Source: Nageia nagi | Taxonomy: Eukaryota > Pinophyta | Assembly (NCBI GenBank): GCA_050084985.1 | Contig: JBITNC010000001.1 | Coordinates: forward strand, 28,210,001-28,274,000 | Length of the DNA: 64,000 nt | Direction: 5' to 3' | Shown here: in pieces, positions 1 to 10,949 of the stretch | Position numbering within the stretch: the stretch's first letter is position 1 | Layout of the letters: each line of letters begins with the position of its first letter | The notes under the pieces: model-generated | Seen by the model: the letters and a program-made list of their open reading frames with translations, nothing else | Database searches by the model: none | What the model was told of the DNA's origin: nothing | Translations under genes and position numbers: made by a program

Positions 1-525
1 TTTCTTCTCCTAAGGATAATAACATTGCTCTTGAAGCAACCAAAACTCATTTCAAAAAGAAGTTCAACCATCAAAAGAAATATTATCCTTCTTTTTACAA
101 AAAAATTGAGAAAAGAGGCAACGATAACAATAGGAACAACAACAAAAGTGGTAGAAATAATGGCAACAATAACCACTTCAAGTAAAGAGATGGTAAAGAT
201 AAAGCAAATAATTCAAATCCTAAGGCCAAGTTTGATGGAAATTATAACTATTATGGCATCCAAGGTCACAAAGAAGTTGATTTCTATAAAAAGAAAAAAA
301 AGAAAAAGAATAAAGGTAATCAAAATGTAAAGAACTTTAAAGGAAAGAATAATATTCAAGCTGGTTTTGCTACAATGTTCTACTCCATGTCTCGCACTTT
401 TTTATTTGATTGGATTATTAATTATGGTTGCATTAATAACTTATGTTTTGAAAAATATATGTTTGAAAACTTTCACAAGTATAAGAAAGATGCAATTGTG
501 ATAGGTGATAACTCTATCCTTTAAG
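1..525 (+). pseudogene. Copia A gag C-terminus and protease remnant
   Basis: The frame starting at base 1 is rich in Asn, Lys and Gly, as in a Copia gag nucleocapsid. It reaches a zinc-knuckle-like stretch near 240-300 (YYGIQGHKEVDFY) in which the first and last Cys have become Tyr and Phe, so metal binding is lost. The protease follows near 400: DWIINYGC sits where DSGC is expected, so the catalytic D-S/T-G motif is damaged. The 101-aa open frame at 25-330 lies in another frame and is a shadow. Breaks include a stop near 183 and one at 522. Confidence 0.75.
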
Positions 526-589
526 TCCAATGAATCAGGAGTGTTTTGATTCACGAGAAGGTTCTAACAATGTTCTCTATGTTCCTAAG

Positions 590-1700
590 CTAAGGATGAA
601 CCTTCTCTCTATGATCCAAGTTGCAAGGAAAGGGTACTCATTTGATTTTGACTCATAATCTTAGTCCATAAATAAAAGTATTACCATGTTGGTTAAAGGG
701 TCAATGAAAGATTATCTATACATTATGAATCAAATTCCAACAAAAATGTGTCTTACTACAAGTGTGTGTTCTAGAGGCAATCTTTGGCACCATTGTTTAA
801 GGTACTTTAACCATAAGAGTATTCAAGTCATGAAAGACCAAAAACTTATGAAAGATTTACCTTCAATTTCATCTTCAATTGGTCTATGTGAGAAGTGCAT
901 CCTTGACAAGCTGCATAGAGGAAGGTTTGAAAAGGATAAGGTAATAAGAGCATCTTAATCACTTCAACTTGTGCATTCAAATTTGATGGGTCCATTTAAA
1001 ACTAAGTCTCTTAGGGGAGCATCTTACATCTTCACCTTCATTGATAACTTTAGTAGGATGACCTTTAGGTATCTACTTGAGCACAAGGATCAAAATTTTA
1101 AGAGTTTTAAGGATTTTAAGGTCTTAGTTGAGAATCAAACTAACCTTAAAATTAAGATGTTGAGATTAGATAATGGGAGAGAGTATAATAGCAATGAGTT
1201 CAATTTCTATTACACTAAATATAGAATGAAATGGTAGTTTACAATTCCATACACTCCTTAATAGGATGTTATTACTGAAAGAAAAAATAAGATAATTATG
1301 GAGATGGCTAGATGCATGTTAGGTAATCTTCCTTGTTTGTTATGGATTGAAGCTATGAGCACTACTATTTACACCTTGAATAGGTGTCCCATAAAAGTTG
1401 TTTAAGGTAAGACTTCTTTTGAGACACGGTTAGGAAGAAAACCTAACATCTTTCACCTAAGGGTGTTTGGTTGTGAAGCATTCTCCTACATTATTTCTAA
1501 GAAATGAAAAAAGTTAGATAAAAGAGCTCAAAAATGTATCTTTATGGGTTATGATAGTTATCATAGAGGCTATAGGCTCTACTCTCCATCCTACAAAGTC
1601 TTGTTTGTTTCAAGGGATGTAAAGTTCAATGAATTTCTTAAAGAATTTACTTCTAATGAGGATGTTGATGATCTAGATGATTAGGTAATTGCTCTTAGCT
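590..1700 (+). pseudogene. Copia A GAG-pre-integrase and integrase
   Basis: The 686-958 frame carries the GAG-pre-integrase zinc region (LWHHCLRYFNHKSI and a CEKC pair), which in Copia precedes the DDE integrase. The frame at 971-1237 begins HSNLMGPFKTKSLRGASYIF and contains FIDNFSR with the first catalytic Asp and RLDNGREYNS with the second. After stops, the third catalytic region lies near 1270-1320 (ITERKN...MEMARCML). The integrase C-terminal part (FHLRVFGCEAFSYI, GYDSYHRGYRLY) is near 1450-1640. At least six in-frame stops exclude activity. Confidence 0.85.
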
Positions 1701-1848
1701 GGTTGGATATTCATATAGATAAATCACTTCGAGAATAAAACTCTCCAACATAAAGGGTAATTAGGAGTATGACCTTGAACAAATATTTATTTGCTAAGAT
1801 TGATAACAAGCGTGAGCCCTCATCTTTCAAAGAAGCTTCTATGCATGA

Positions 1849-3400
1849 GTGCTAAGGGAAGCCATGAAAGTGGAGTTAAAGGTGTTTATGAAAAATAAAA
1901 CTTGGGACTTGGTTCCTTATCCTAATGAGAAGAATGTAAGTAGCAATAAGTGGATCTACAAGGTCAAATTCAATTCTATTGAAGATATTAAAAAATATAA
2001 GGCAAGGTTAGTAGCCAAAGATTTTGCTAGATTATGAGGAAACCTTTGCTCTCATGGAAAAGATGCCTACTATGAGAATTATCCTTACTATTTTTGTAGT
2101 TTAAAGATAAAAAGTTTTTCAACTTGATGTTAAGAGTGCATTTTTCAATGGTGATTCGGATGTGGAAATCTTCATGAATCAACCAAAAGGGTTTATTATG
2201 GAAGGTAAAGAATCTTTTATGTGCAAGCTAAAGAAGTCATTGTATGGACTTAAGCAAGCACCTAGAGCCTGGTACAAGAAGATTTTAAGATATTTTGTAG
2301 ACATTATATTCTCAAGTATTTTTTTGACAAGCTAAAGAAGTCATTGTATGGACTTAAGCAAGCACCTAGAGCCTGGTATAAGAAGATTTTAAGATATTTT
2401 GCAAACATTGGATTCTTCAAATGTTTTTTTAATTTCGATCTATATGTGCTTAATAAGGGAAAAGACATGGCCTTGATTCTTCTTTATGTGGATGATCTTC
2501 TAATAACTAGGAACAACGATGAAATCATTCAAGAGTGCATATCCAAACTTAAGACAACATTTGAAATGATTGATCTTAATCTCTTTCATTACTATCTTGA
2601 AATGTAAGTGTATCAATACAAGGATTGTACTTATCTTAGTCAATATAAGTATATATCAGACATATTGTAAAAGTTTGGAATGGAGTGTAGATATGCTATG
2701 ATCCTAGTCTCTCCTGGAATTACTATTTCTCTAAGTTGCAACTCTCAATTGGCTAATTCTTTAGCTTACAAGCAATTAATTGATAGTCTTTTATATTTGA
2801 CTAAAGCCAAGCTAGATATTGCCTTTGCAGTGAATCTGATAGCACAATTCATGCAAAAACCATATGTTGAGCACCTCAATGCTATTAAGCAAATCTTGAG
2901 GTATATTACAGGGACAAAGGATCTTGCTCTTAAGTATTCTAAGTTACCCTCATTTGTTCTCTCTAGATTCTTAGATTCTAACTATGGTGGAGATAAAGAT
3001 GATAGGAAATCAACCTCTGCATATGTGTTTAGCATTGGTTTAAGTGCTATATCTAGGGCTTCCAAGAAGTAGCCTATTATTTCTCTTTCTACCATTGAAG
3101 CTGAATACCGAGCCATGTCTATTGCAACCTAGGAAGCTATTTGGCTAAGGCATCTTTTAAAAGAAATTCTGTATGAGCAACTTAGCTTGTATCTAATTTC
3201 TTTAAATAATCAGTTGATTATTTCTTTGGCTAAGAATCCTATGTTCCATCAGAGAATAAAACATGTGGAAATCTGAGCCCATGTCATCGAGGAGAAGGTT
3301 CTTGATGACATCATACACTTGAAGTATTATCCATCCACCTTGAAATCCATTTATTTATTCACTAAGCCCCTTCCTAAAGCTCGATTTTGTAAGCTTAAGG
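1849..3400 (+). pseudogene. Copia A reverse transcriptase and RNase H
   Basis: RT begins with the Copia signature KNKTWDLVPYP (about 1885-1920) and KARLVAKDF (about 1995). The LYGLKQAPRAW block occurs twice because of a 104-bp tandem duplication. The catalytic LLYVDDLL is intact near 2480-2505. RNase H follows (about 2760-3290), with the conserved FLDSNYGGDKDDRKSTSAY block and EAEYRAM near 3100. The reading frame is interrupted at 2035, 2300-2340, 2605 and 3070. RT is known to copy element RNA into cDNA and RNase H to remove the template; neither can be made here as an intact protein. Confidence 0.9.
2227..2415 (+). repeat. 104-bp tandem duplication inside the Copia A RT
   Basis: The block beginning gctaaagaagtcattgtatg starts at 2227 and again at 2331. 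The two copies match almost perfectly for about 70 bp, including the LYGLKQAPRAW codons. The offset of 104 is not a multiple of three, so the duplication itself shifts the frame. Confidence 0.9.
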
Positions 3401-4153
3401 TTGCTATCGGGTTTGTGAAGTTGCCCTCAAGGGGGAGTGAAATTTGAATTCTTGTGTTGAATTCATTTTTTATGATGATAACTTCACCCTTAGGAGAATT
3501 TTATGTTGTATATTGTTCATTTTATTGCACATCTTTATGGTAATTTCGCTCTACATGAGGAACTTGTATAAATTGTTTAGAGCAAAAGATTGGCCAATTT
3601 AGGACTATTCAGTTATCCATGTGTGAGGAACTCATATGTGTCTTTTGATACTATTCAGTTATCCTATGTGAGAAACTCATAGGTACATTATGTATGCTTT
3701 ATTTTGTAATGATGATCAACACATATTTTTTGAATACAAGTGATTATAAGTTTTTGGTATAGCATTTTCATGATGACTTATAGTGCACCATTGATCAGTT
3801 TATGATGGCATTTGTTTTATTCATCTATCCTTGTTGATATGAATATGTTGCATCTAACTAATCTTATTATATGAGTTGTTTATGACTTGCAGGTTCCTTT
3901 GAGATTGCAGGTTACTTACTTTGAGTATGTAGGCTCGTGGAGACTTTTCATGACTTCTAGCTGGATGACTACTTCATGTATATTGAAATTGATTATGGTT
4001 AATGATTGTATTTAGAAAAATAATGAGTCTCAAACTAGATCTTTCTTACTTCACAAATATGTAAAAAGTTCTCATCTCCATTGTATTTGTTTGGAGGAGA
4101 ACTCTATTACTTTCTCTCTTTCTTCTCTCTTATTTGCTCTATCCCAATATTGC

Positions 4154-4165
4154 ATTAAGGGGGAG
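4154..4165 (+). other. Polypurine tract of Copia A
   Basis: attaagggggag lies directly against the TG of the 3' LTR, where plus-strand DNA synthesis is primed. A similar purine run (caagggggag, about 3428-3437) follows the RNase H region. Confidence 0.8.
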
Positions 4166-4667
4166 TGTTGGAATGTATAATGCATTATTGTAAAGATTTT
4201 GTAATAATATTCTATGTAAGTTCACTAATACTCAAGGGTATCATTTGATACATTAAGTATTTAAGTGAATATGATAATGCAACTTATTTTACACTCCATG
4301 TAATGAGCATACCCCTTGGGTACAAGGGAGTACGTGACATGCCTTTGTACATTTTGTAAAAGGGTGATTCAAAGAGGTATTTTAGCTTATAAATAAAAGG
4401 CTTCCTCTTTGTTATCATACATCAATTTGTGGATAAAAGTTAAGTTAGAGGATAGTGTTTAGGAGATGAGTTTAGAAGGATTGTAAGAGTTCATATTTGT
4501 GAATGAAGTGAGATCTAGTTAGTTGATGTACTCCTAGTTGAAGGAACCACTTACATATTGAGTTATCTTTGTGAGATTGCTTTGTGAGTTATTTAGATGT
4601 GATTTGTGATCTTTCATGTGATCTTGAGAATATAGAGTTATTTAGTTTATATTGCAACTCCTTCACA
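4166..4667 (+). repeat. 3' LTR of Copia A
   Basis: It starts tgttggaatgtataatgc and ends near cttcaca at 4665-4667. It aligns along its length with the solo LTR at 7412-7904 and, reversed, with the LTR at 19129-19690. A TATA-like box (tataaata) is at 4388-4395, so the polymerase II start would lie about 30 bp downstream. The right edge is approximate because the other flank is outside the window. Confidence 0.85.
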
Positions 4668-5460
4668 TGCATCATTTAAACTCATCTAGGCTCTAGGCAT
4701 CACGAAATATCCTTACTTCTACCCATCCTTGATCATTACTTAGTATCATTTGATCTTCTTATCATTTGCACATTCCCTCTCCACTATACCCTCATACACC
4801 GCTCGTATCCAGTTCACATCTGCCTCCCTTCTATGTTTGTGCCCATTCATGCTTGGATAGTATCTGTCTCTCAAATGCATGGAGTCATGGGGGTTTTTCT
4901 TCCATTATTGGATGATATTATCTCCTTCATTCACATGCACCATGCCCCCTCTCCTTTTTGTGCACCTCCTCTCTGCTATGCACCTCCACTACGTAGCTTA
5001 TGCCTTCACGCAACCATGCACCTCCACTTTATGCCCTAATGCTCATTGATTGCACTCTCTTCACCATCACTTGAACTCTACTCATCATTGTTTGGCTCCT
5101 TTTATTCATACTCAACTAGCTCATTCAAGGATTTCTTGGTGTAGTGCCACCTTTTCTTAGCACCTTTGGAGAAGGAATTAACTAATTTTTCCACTCTATC
5201 TTTTAATTTTTTGATTAAATATTTTATATTTAATCATTTTCTCTTTTCCTAAAGCCATAAGTGGCTTAAAATTTAAATTTTGGATGTACATAAAATTAAT
5301 TCCATAACTTGCTCATATTAAGTCGAATTTTGAAATCATAAAAGGCAGCAATTTTGTATTTTTATCTTGCATTTGTTGAGAAAGCTCACCTCTTTTATTG
5401 GGGGGTTTATTTTATGCAGTTATGAAATTCTTATGCCATGGTCACTACCTTGATAGCTGA
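4668..5460. other. Spacer between Copia A and the Gypsy gag
   Basis: No convincing gene. A short proline- and histidine-rich open frame at 4833-5039 in a CT-rich stretch looks like chance. This interval may hold the leader and 5' LTR of the Gypsy element that follows, but I found no second LTR copy and no primer site. Confidence 0.4.
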
Positions 5461-5473
5461 ATGAGTTATCAAT

Positions 5474-6640
5474 TTGGATCATATTATTGATACATTGGTC
5501 AATAAAAAAAATGAGAAATCCAACCCATACAAAGCCAAATGTGAAGTTCCCATCTACAATGGAGCTTGTAATGTAGATGTCCTCAATTATTTTATTATGG
5601 ACATAGAGACTTGGTTCTCATTCATTGAAATAGAGGATGAAGATCAAGTTCCTTTTTCTCTTATTAAACTTTTCAACATCATCGAGATGATCATTTTGGA
5701 GCATGATTTCAAATCTTGGGATGCACTTTTTGAGTTCCTAGAGAACACATTCTATCCTCTCGATTATAAACTATATATGCAAGAGTAATAAATTTGACTA
5801 CATCAATTGCATCACCAATGAGTGCATGACTTCATTAATTAATTGAATTAGTTATGAATTTTGTTGCAACATTATGATTCCATAAAGGATTTGATTCTCA
5901 AGTTTAAATGTTGCTTAACTTCCCCCCTCTACCATAAGGTCAAGTTTTAGGAAGCTAAAACACTTGATGTTGCTTTTATTGAATCTATGCTTGCTAAGGA
6001 GGAAATCAATGCTTCTAAACCTCCTTCGAAGAAATATTCTTCTTCTTATTCTTGTAATTATTCTTCTAAGTCTCAACCATCTTCTTCATCTAAACCAAAT
6101 AATGGTTCACAACATCATTCTAAGAATGGTTCTCATTCTTCTTCTTCTTATTCTTAAGCAGTTTATTGTGCCTATTGTAAAGGTAAAGGGCATGAAAAAG
6201 ATCATTATCCAAAGAAGAAGAAAAAATCTCTTGTTGTAATGACCAACGAAGGAGCATGGGATGCTCTCATTGAGTCCACTCATGGAGATATGACTTATGA
6301 AGAATTACACAATAGTGTTAATAATGTCACATTGATGCACCAAACTATCTTACCATAAAATTGTGACAGTTTGTTTGTCACTCGAGTACATCTCACACCT
6401 AAATTTCATGTTCATTGTATCACCGACAATGGCTCATAGAATAATCTAATTGTGATATCCTTAGTCAATAAGATGAAGTTGACTCTTCAACCACATCCTC
6501 ATCCATATTCACTTTGATGGATGGATATTGGTTCCTCCTTAAAGATCACACACACCTGCACCATGTATTTTGCTTTGGGTCCTCATTTTGTGGATGAGGT
6601 CACTTATGATGTGACTGTGATGGATTGTTAATGAATTTTA
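5474..6640 (+). pseudogene. Gypsy E gag, zinc knuckle and protease remnant
   Basis: The 104-aa frame at 5474-5788 reads like a Gypsy gag core: VPIYNGACNVDVLNYFIMDI resembles the usual 'F-G-in-D-v-eWi' region and WDALFEFLENTFYP matches the end of the domain. A Ser-rich linker leads to YCAYCKGKGHEKDHYPKK near 6165-6220, a CCHC knuckle whose last Cys is now Tyr. The protease lies near 6415-6440, reading CITDNGS where an Asp-Ser/Thr-Gly is expected. The 5964-6239 open frame is an out-of-frame shadow. Confidence 0.7.
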
Positions 6641-7082
6641 ATGGATAAGCCAAATTAGTATGATAGGAAACCCTTTTATGATGCATTTATTAATAAATAC
6701 CAGCTAAAAAATATAACAAAAAGTATTTAATTCGCAACACCCAATCTACTAAACACACAAAAAATTTGGTACTAAGTTGTAAACAAGCACGTAAAGTTAT
6801 CAGTAATGCATTTGAGTTGGCTCTCATTTTTGTACACACACAACCTAATGCACCACCATCAATCACCACTATTTCATATGATAAAGATAAAATTCAGTAG
6901 CTACTTACTAAATATCAAGATGTGTTCCAATCCCCTTAATCACTTCCTTGAAGTAGACCAATAAATAATGCTATTGATCAAATTTTAGGATATTCTCTTA
7001 CTAATGCACTTCTATATCAAAATTAAATCACACAAAATAAAGAAATGAAGTATCAACTTGAAGATCTTTTGCTAAAGGTTTC

Positions 7083-8600
7083 ATAAAACCAAGTGTTTCT
7101 CCTTTGGCTTATCCTATTCTTTTGGTGTTGAAAAATGATGGTTCTTGGCATTTTTGTATTGATTTTTGTTCTTTGAATAAAATTACTATCAAAAATAAAT
7201 ATCCACTTCCATGCATTGTTGATTTGATTAATTGCTTGCAAGGTCAACAATTCATTTCAAAATTGGATCTCAAAAGTGGGTATCATCAGATATGGGTGCA
7301 ACCTGAGGATACCTAGAAAACAATGTTCAAAATATGCTTTGGTATTTTTGAGTGGCTTGTAATCCCTTTTGGAGTCACTAATGGTCCTACAACCTTTATG
7401 CAGATGATAAATGTTGGAATGTATAATGCATTATTGTAAAGGTTATATAATAATTTTTTATGGGATTTCACTAATACTTAAGGGTATCATTTAATACCTT
7501 AAAGTATTTAAGTGAATGTGATAATGTAACTTGTCCTACACTCCATGTCATGAGCATTCTCATTGTGTAAAAGGATGTGCATGTCATGGTTTTGTACATT
7601 GGGTAAAAGGATGATCCAAATTTGGCTTGTAAATAGAAGACTCCCTTTGTGTATCATACACCAATTTGTGGAGTAAAGTTATGCTAGAGGATAGTGTTTA
7701 GGAGATGAGAATAGGAGAATTGTAAGAGTTCTTATTTATGAATGAAGTGAGATATAGTTAGTGGATGTATTACTAGTTGGAGGAACCACTTACATCTTGA
7801 TTTATCTTTATTAGATTGCTTTGTGAGTTATTTAGATGTTATTTGTGAGATTTCATGTGATCTTGGTTGTTTAGGATTGCTTTTGTTATAGTTCAATCCT
7901 AACAATGAATGAGGTATTTCATGATTATATTGATTAGTTTGTTATCATCTATTTGGATGATATTATGGTTTTCTCCAAGACTTGGGGAGAATGTCTTGCT
8001 CATTCTTCGATAGCATAATCTCTACGTTGATCTCTTCAAATGGTCTTTTTCACATACATCCATATTATAGTTGGGGGTTATCATTGATGAATGTGGTGTC
8101 ATAGTGGATCCTACCAAAGTTCAAGTTTTGCAGCAATGTTTGCAACCTTCTTCTCTCATAGATTGGAGGAGTTTTCTTGGATTTACCAACTTCTATCGGA
8201 AGTTCATTCATAATTATTTTGCAATTGTTACTCCACTCCATCAGTTGACATGCGGCAAAGTTCCCTTCAAATGGATCAAACTTCATACCACTTCTTTTAA
8301 TACTTTGAAGCATCACCTTTGTATTACTCCAGTCTTGGTTCTTTATGATTTGCAATAACCTTTTAAGATTGAGATAGATGCCTCTCAGTTTGCTTTTGGT
8401 GCTTTATTGAAATAGAATGAACATCCAGTAACCTATCATTTAGATTCTTTTTTAGTAGCTAAATAAAATTATTCCACATATGATAAAGAGTTGTATGCCC
8501 TTGTCCAAGCTATCAAGTATTAGCACCATTAATGCCTTGAAAAAGAGACCATTGTTCATATTGATCATATGCCTCTTCAATTCCTTCATTTTCAATATAA
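7083..8600 (+). pseudogene. Gypsy E reverse transcriptase and RNase H, split by a solo LTR
   Basis: The first half (7083-7406) has PSVSPLAYPILLVLKNDGSW, DFCSLNKITIKNKYPLP and KLDLKSGYHQI, classic Gypsy RT blocks, then PFGVTNGPTTFMQM. The solo LTR sits exactly there. The second half resumes at 7905 with NEVFHDYID and the catalytic VIIYLDDIMVFSKT (YLDD) near 7935-7980. The connection and RNase H follow (FLGFTNFYRKFIHNY at 8175-8215; IEIDASQFAFGALL near 8370-8410). Stops at 7315 and 8356 and elsewhere show it is dead. Confidence 0.9.
7407..7909 (+). repeat. Solo LTR of the Copia A family, with target duplication
   Basis: The LTR itself is 7412-7904 (493 bp), starting tgttggaatg and ending tcctaaca. 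It is flanked by ataaa (7407-7411) and atgaa (7905-7909), a 5-bp target duplication with one later change. Removing LTR plus one duplicate restores the open Gypsy RT frame at this point. A solo LTR is the product of recombination between the two LTRs of one element. Confidence 0.93.
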
Positions 8601-8849
8601 AATTGAGGATGCTCATCATACAAAATTGGTTTTTTATCTTCAATAGTTTCACTTGGTGATTCGCTATCACTAAGGAACTAATAATTTTGTTATAGGTTGC
8701 TTAAGTCGATCTCTATCAATTCATGCTTTGGCTATTGTCACAATTTCTCATGTTGGTTTTGAGGTTTAGGGTTCATAATATGCTACTAATCCTATTTTTG
8801 GTAAAACATTTGCCATTCTTTCACATCCTTCATAATCCAACATTGAGCC

Positions 8850-9453
8850 CTATTTGGATTTCCATCTTCAGGATGGGTTGCTTTATTATTTGGATAAGTT
8901 ATGTGTCCCTAAGGAACATCAGCCAATGCTTCTCAAAGAAGTGCATTCTACCCTATATGGAGGAAATTTTGGCAAGCAAAAGATCTTGCATCACTTGCAA
9001 CCTTTTTTTCTATTAACCTCATATGAATTGGGATGTTCTTTAATTTCTCAAATAGTGTGTTGTTTGTAGTCGCTCCAAACTAGCCAATCAAAAATTGGGT
9101 CTTAGTTCTCCTTTACCCATTCCTAGTTGTCCTTGGGAAAGCATTTCCATGGGTCTAGTGAGTATTCTTCCTCTAACCATGCATCATCATGATTGCATCT
9201 TTGTGGTAGTTGATCATTTTAACAAGATGGCCAAATTTATACCCTACCGCAAGACTTCTTCTGCACATGACTTAGCACACCTTTTCTTCGATTCAATTTG
9301 GTGGTCATTTGGACTTCCTTCAAGCATCATCTCATATTGAGATTCTTATTTTATGGAACATTTTTGTGATAACTTTGGAAATTTTTGGGAGTTTCTCTTA
9401 ATTTTTCTACTGCTTTTCACCCATAAACTAATGTCCAAATCGAAGTTGTGAAT
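8850..9453 (+). pseudogene. Gypsy E integrase, truncated
   Basis: DFHLQDGLLYYLDKLCVPKE (8855-8915) is the region just before the H2C2 zinc finger; a His-rich finger follows (EVHSTLYGGNFGKQKILHHL). After a frame change, the catalytic core reads PWESISMGLV and FVVVDHFNKMAKFIPYRKTS (about 9130-9260). The integrase then runs to FHP...VQIEVVN (about 9412-9452), where the left LTR of the next Copia begins. The distal catalytic residue and C-terminus are absent. Confidence 0.8.
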
Positions 9454-9912
9454 TGAAAAAATTAACCCTTTCTGAATGAACTTCTACTCTACCAAGATCT
9501 CAAGAAGGCACTTTTAACATCAACACAGTAGCATAATAACTCAAGCTAATTTTACAAATAACATAAGATATAAAGTGGTTCCTCCCTTCTTGGGAGTGTG
9601 TCCATTAACTAAGATCTTATTCTTAAGGACCTCTCTTATAAAATCTCTTCTCTTTCTCACACACTCCAAACCTATAGCAAAGCTTGCATTACCATTAACT
9701 AAAGAAGGGGAGGGTTCTTCTCTTTTTATAAGAAGAAACCCACTTTATAATTAATCCCTTTTCTATTTTAATCTTTTAAGTATTTTTAATCTCATACCTA
9801 TTTTTAAACCTTCTCCTATATTTATTCCCTCAATACTTTAAGTTATATAATGATACTTTAAGCATTAAGTGAATTTACATTAAGAAGAAATATTACATTA
9901 CAAATTCTAACA
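9454..9912 (-). repeat. 3' LTR of Copia B1
   Basis: On + it runs from tgaaaaaatta to tctaaca (459 bp). It shares the 'tataaagtggttcctcc' block and general layout with the LTR at 19129-19690 but is shorter and much more different than two LTRs of one insertion would normally be. The candidate left target site is tgaat (9449-9453); no partner was found right of 19690. Confidence 0.75.
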
Positions 9913-9924
9913 CTCCCTCTTAAT
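9913..9924 (-). other. Polypurine tract of Copia B1
   Basis: Read on -, attaagagggag abuts the TG of the LTR, one base different from the tract of element A (attaagggggag). Confidence 0.75.
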
Positions 9925-10949
9925 GTAATATTAGGATAGAGCGTAGAGAGAATAAGAAAGATAGAGTAAGAGAGAGTTCTCCTCTAAAGAGATACAAGCA
10001 GAGATGAGAAATTTTACATCATTGAGAAATAAGCAACATCTTAGTTTGAGACTCATTACAATACCATTTGATAAATTGATTTACAATACTATCATTAACC
10101 ATAATTGGTATCATTGTAAGTGTAGTCGATCAACACTAAGTTGACATATGAGTATCCATGAGCCTGTCCACATGAAGTAAGTAACCTACACTCTCAAGAT
10201 AAAACCTATAAGCTACAAGCAACTCATAAACAAGATTAGTTATATGCATCATATAACATTTATATCAATCATAAAATAAATTAATTAAGTAATAACATCC
10301 ATAAACTAATCAATGATGCACTATAAATCATCACAAAGATGCCAAGCAAATACTTATAGTCATATATTATATATTAGAAACATGTATTGATCAACAATAA
10401 AAAAAAGTATATATGCATGTATAAGTTACTCACATATGGATAACCAAATAGTGCTGACAAACACATATTGATTCCTCACATAGTTATAACAAAATAAAAT
10501 GTACTATGAGTTCTTCACATAGAGCGAACTAACCACAAAGGTGTAGATTTAGATCAATGCTATGTAGCAAAAATAGCCTCCTAAGGATGAAGTTGTCATC
10601 ACAAACATGAATTCAACCTTCACTCATCATAGAGGACAACTTCAATACCATAACAAACTTTCAAAGTGTGCACAACAAAGTTTATAAAGTGGCTAGTGAA
10701 TAAATTAGAAGAGATAAAGTCATACAAATAGAGTTGTAGTTGTTCCATCAAAAACTTTCTTCTTGATATAATATGCTTGGATTTGAGGTACATTATAAGT
10801 CATCATTAAAATTCCAAGGCCATACTTATAGTCACAAATAGAGAAATGAATAAAAAAATATACAAACCAAACAAAAGTTCAAAAAATTTATTAAGAAGGA
10901 AGAAATTACAATAGATTCAACAAGAATTCAACATTTGCTCCTTTTTTGA

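Larger units (their letters stand above)
1..4667 (+). mobile_element. Copia LTR retrotransposon A, 3' part (5' LTR off the window)
   Basis: A degenerate Copia (Ty1-type) element that enters from the left edge. The domain order on + is gag with a damaged zinc knuckle (1-360), protease (about 400-525), GAG-pre-integrase (about 590-955), integrase (about 965-1700), reverse transcriptase (about 1849-2650) and RNase H (about 2690-3400). A 3' untranslated stretch, a polypurine tract (4154-4165) and the 3' LTR (4166-4667) follow. Protease-integrase-RT order defines Copia. Many in-frame stops and frameshifts make it inactive. The same family occurs as the solo LTR at 7412-7904 and on the - strand at 9454-19690; the 3' untranslated region (3430-4153) has its counterpart at 9925-10900. 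Confidence 0.93.
5460..9453 (+). mobile_element. Gypsy LTR retrotransposon E, decayed coding region
   Basis: Ty3/Gypsy order on +: gag (5474-5970), zinc knuckle (6160-6220), protease (about 6410-6630), reverse transcriptase (7080-8350, interrupted), RNase H (about 8360-8600) and integrase (about 8850-9450). It carries a solo Copia LTR at 7412-7904 and is cut off at 9453, inside the integrase, by another Copia LTR. No LTR of its own was found. Stops and frameshifts occur throughout. Confidence 0.88.

Noticed and set aside
4833-5039. Open frame rich in His, Pro and Cys in a CT-rich stretch
   Set aside because: Composition follows the CT-rich DNA and there is no homology or partner.
5964-6239. 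Leu-rich 91-codon frame
   Set aside because: It is the shifted frame of the Ser-rich gag linker; the gag frame with the zinc knuckle explains the interval.
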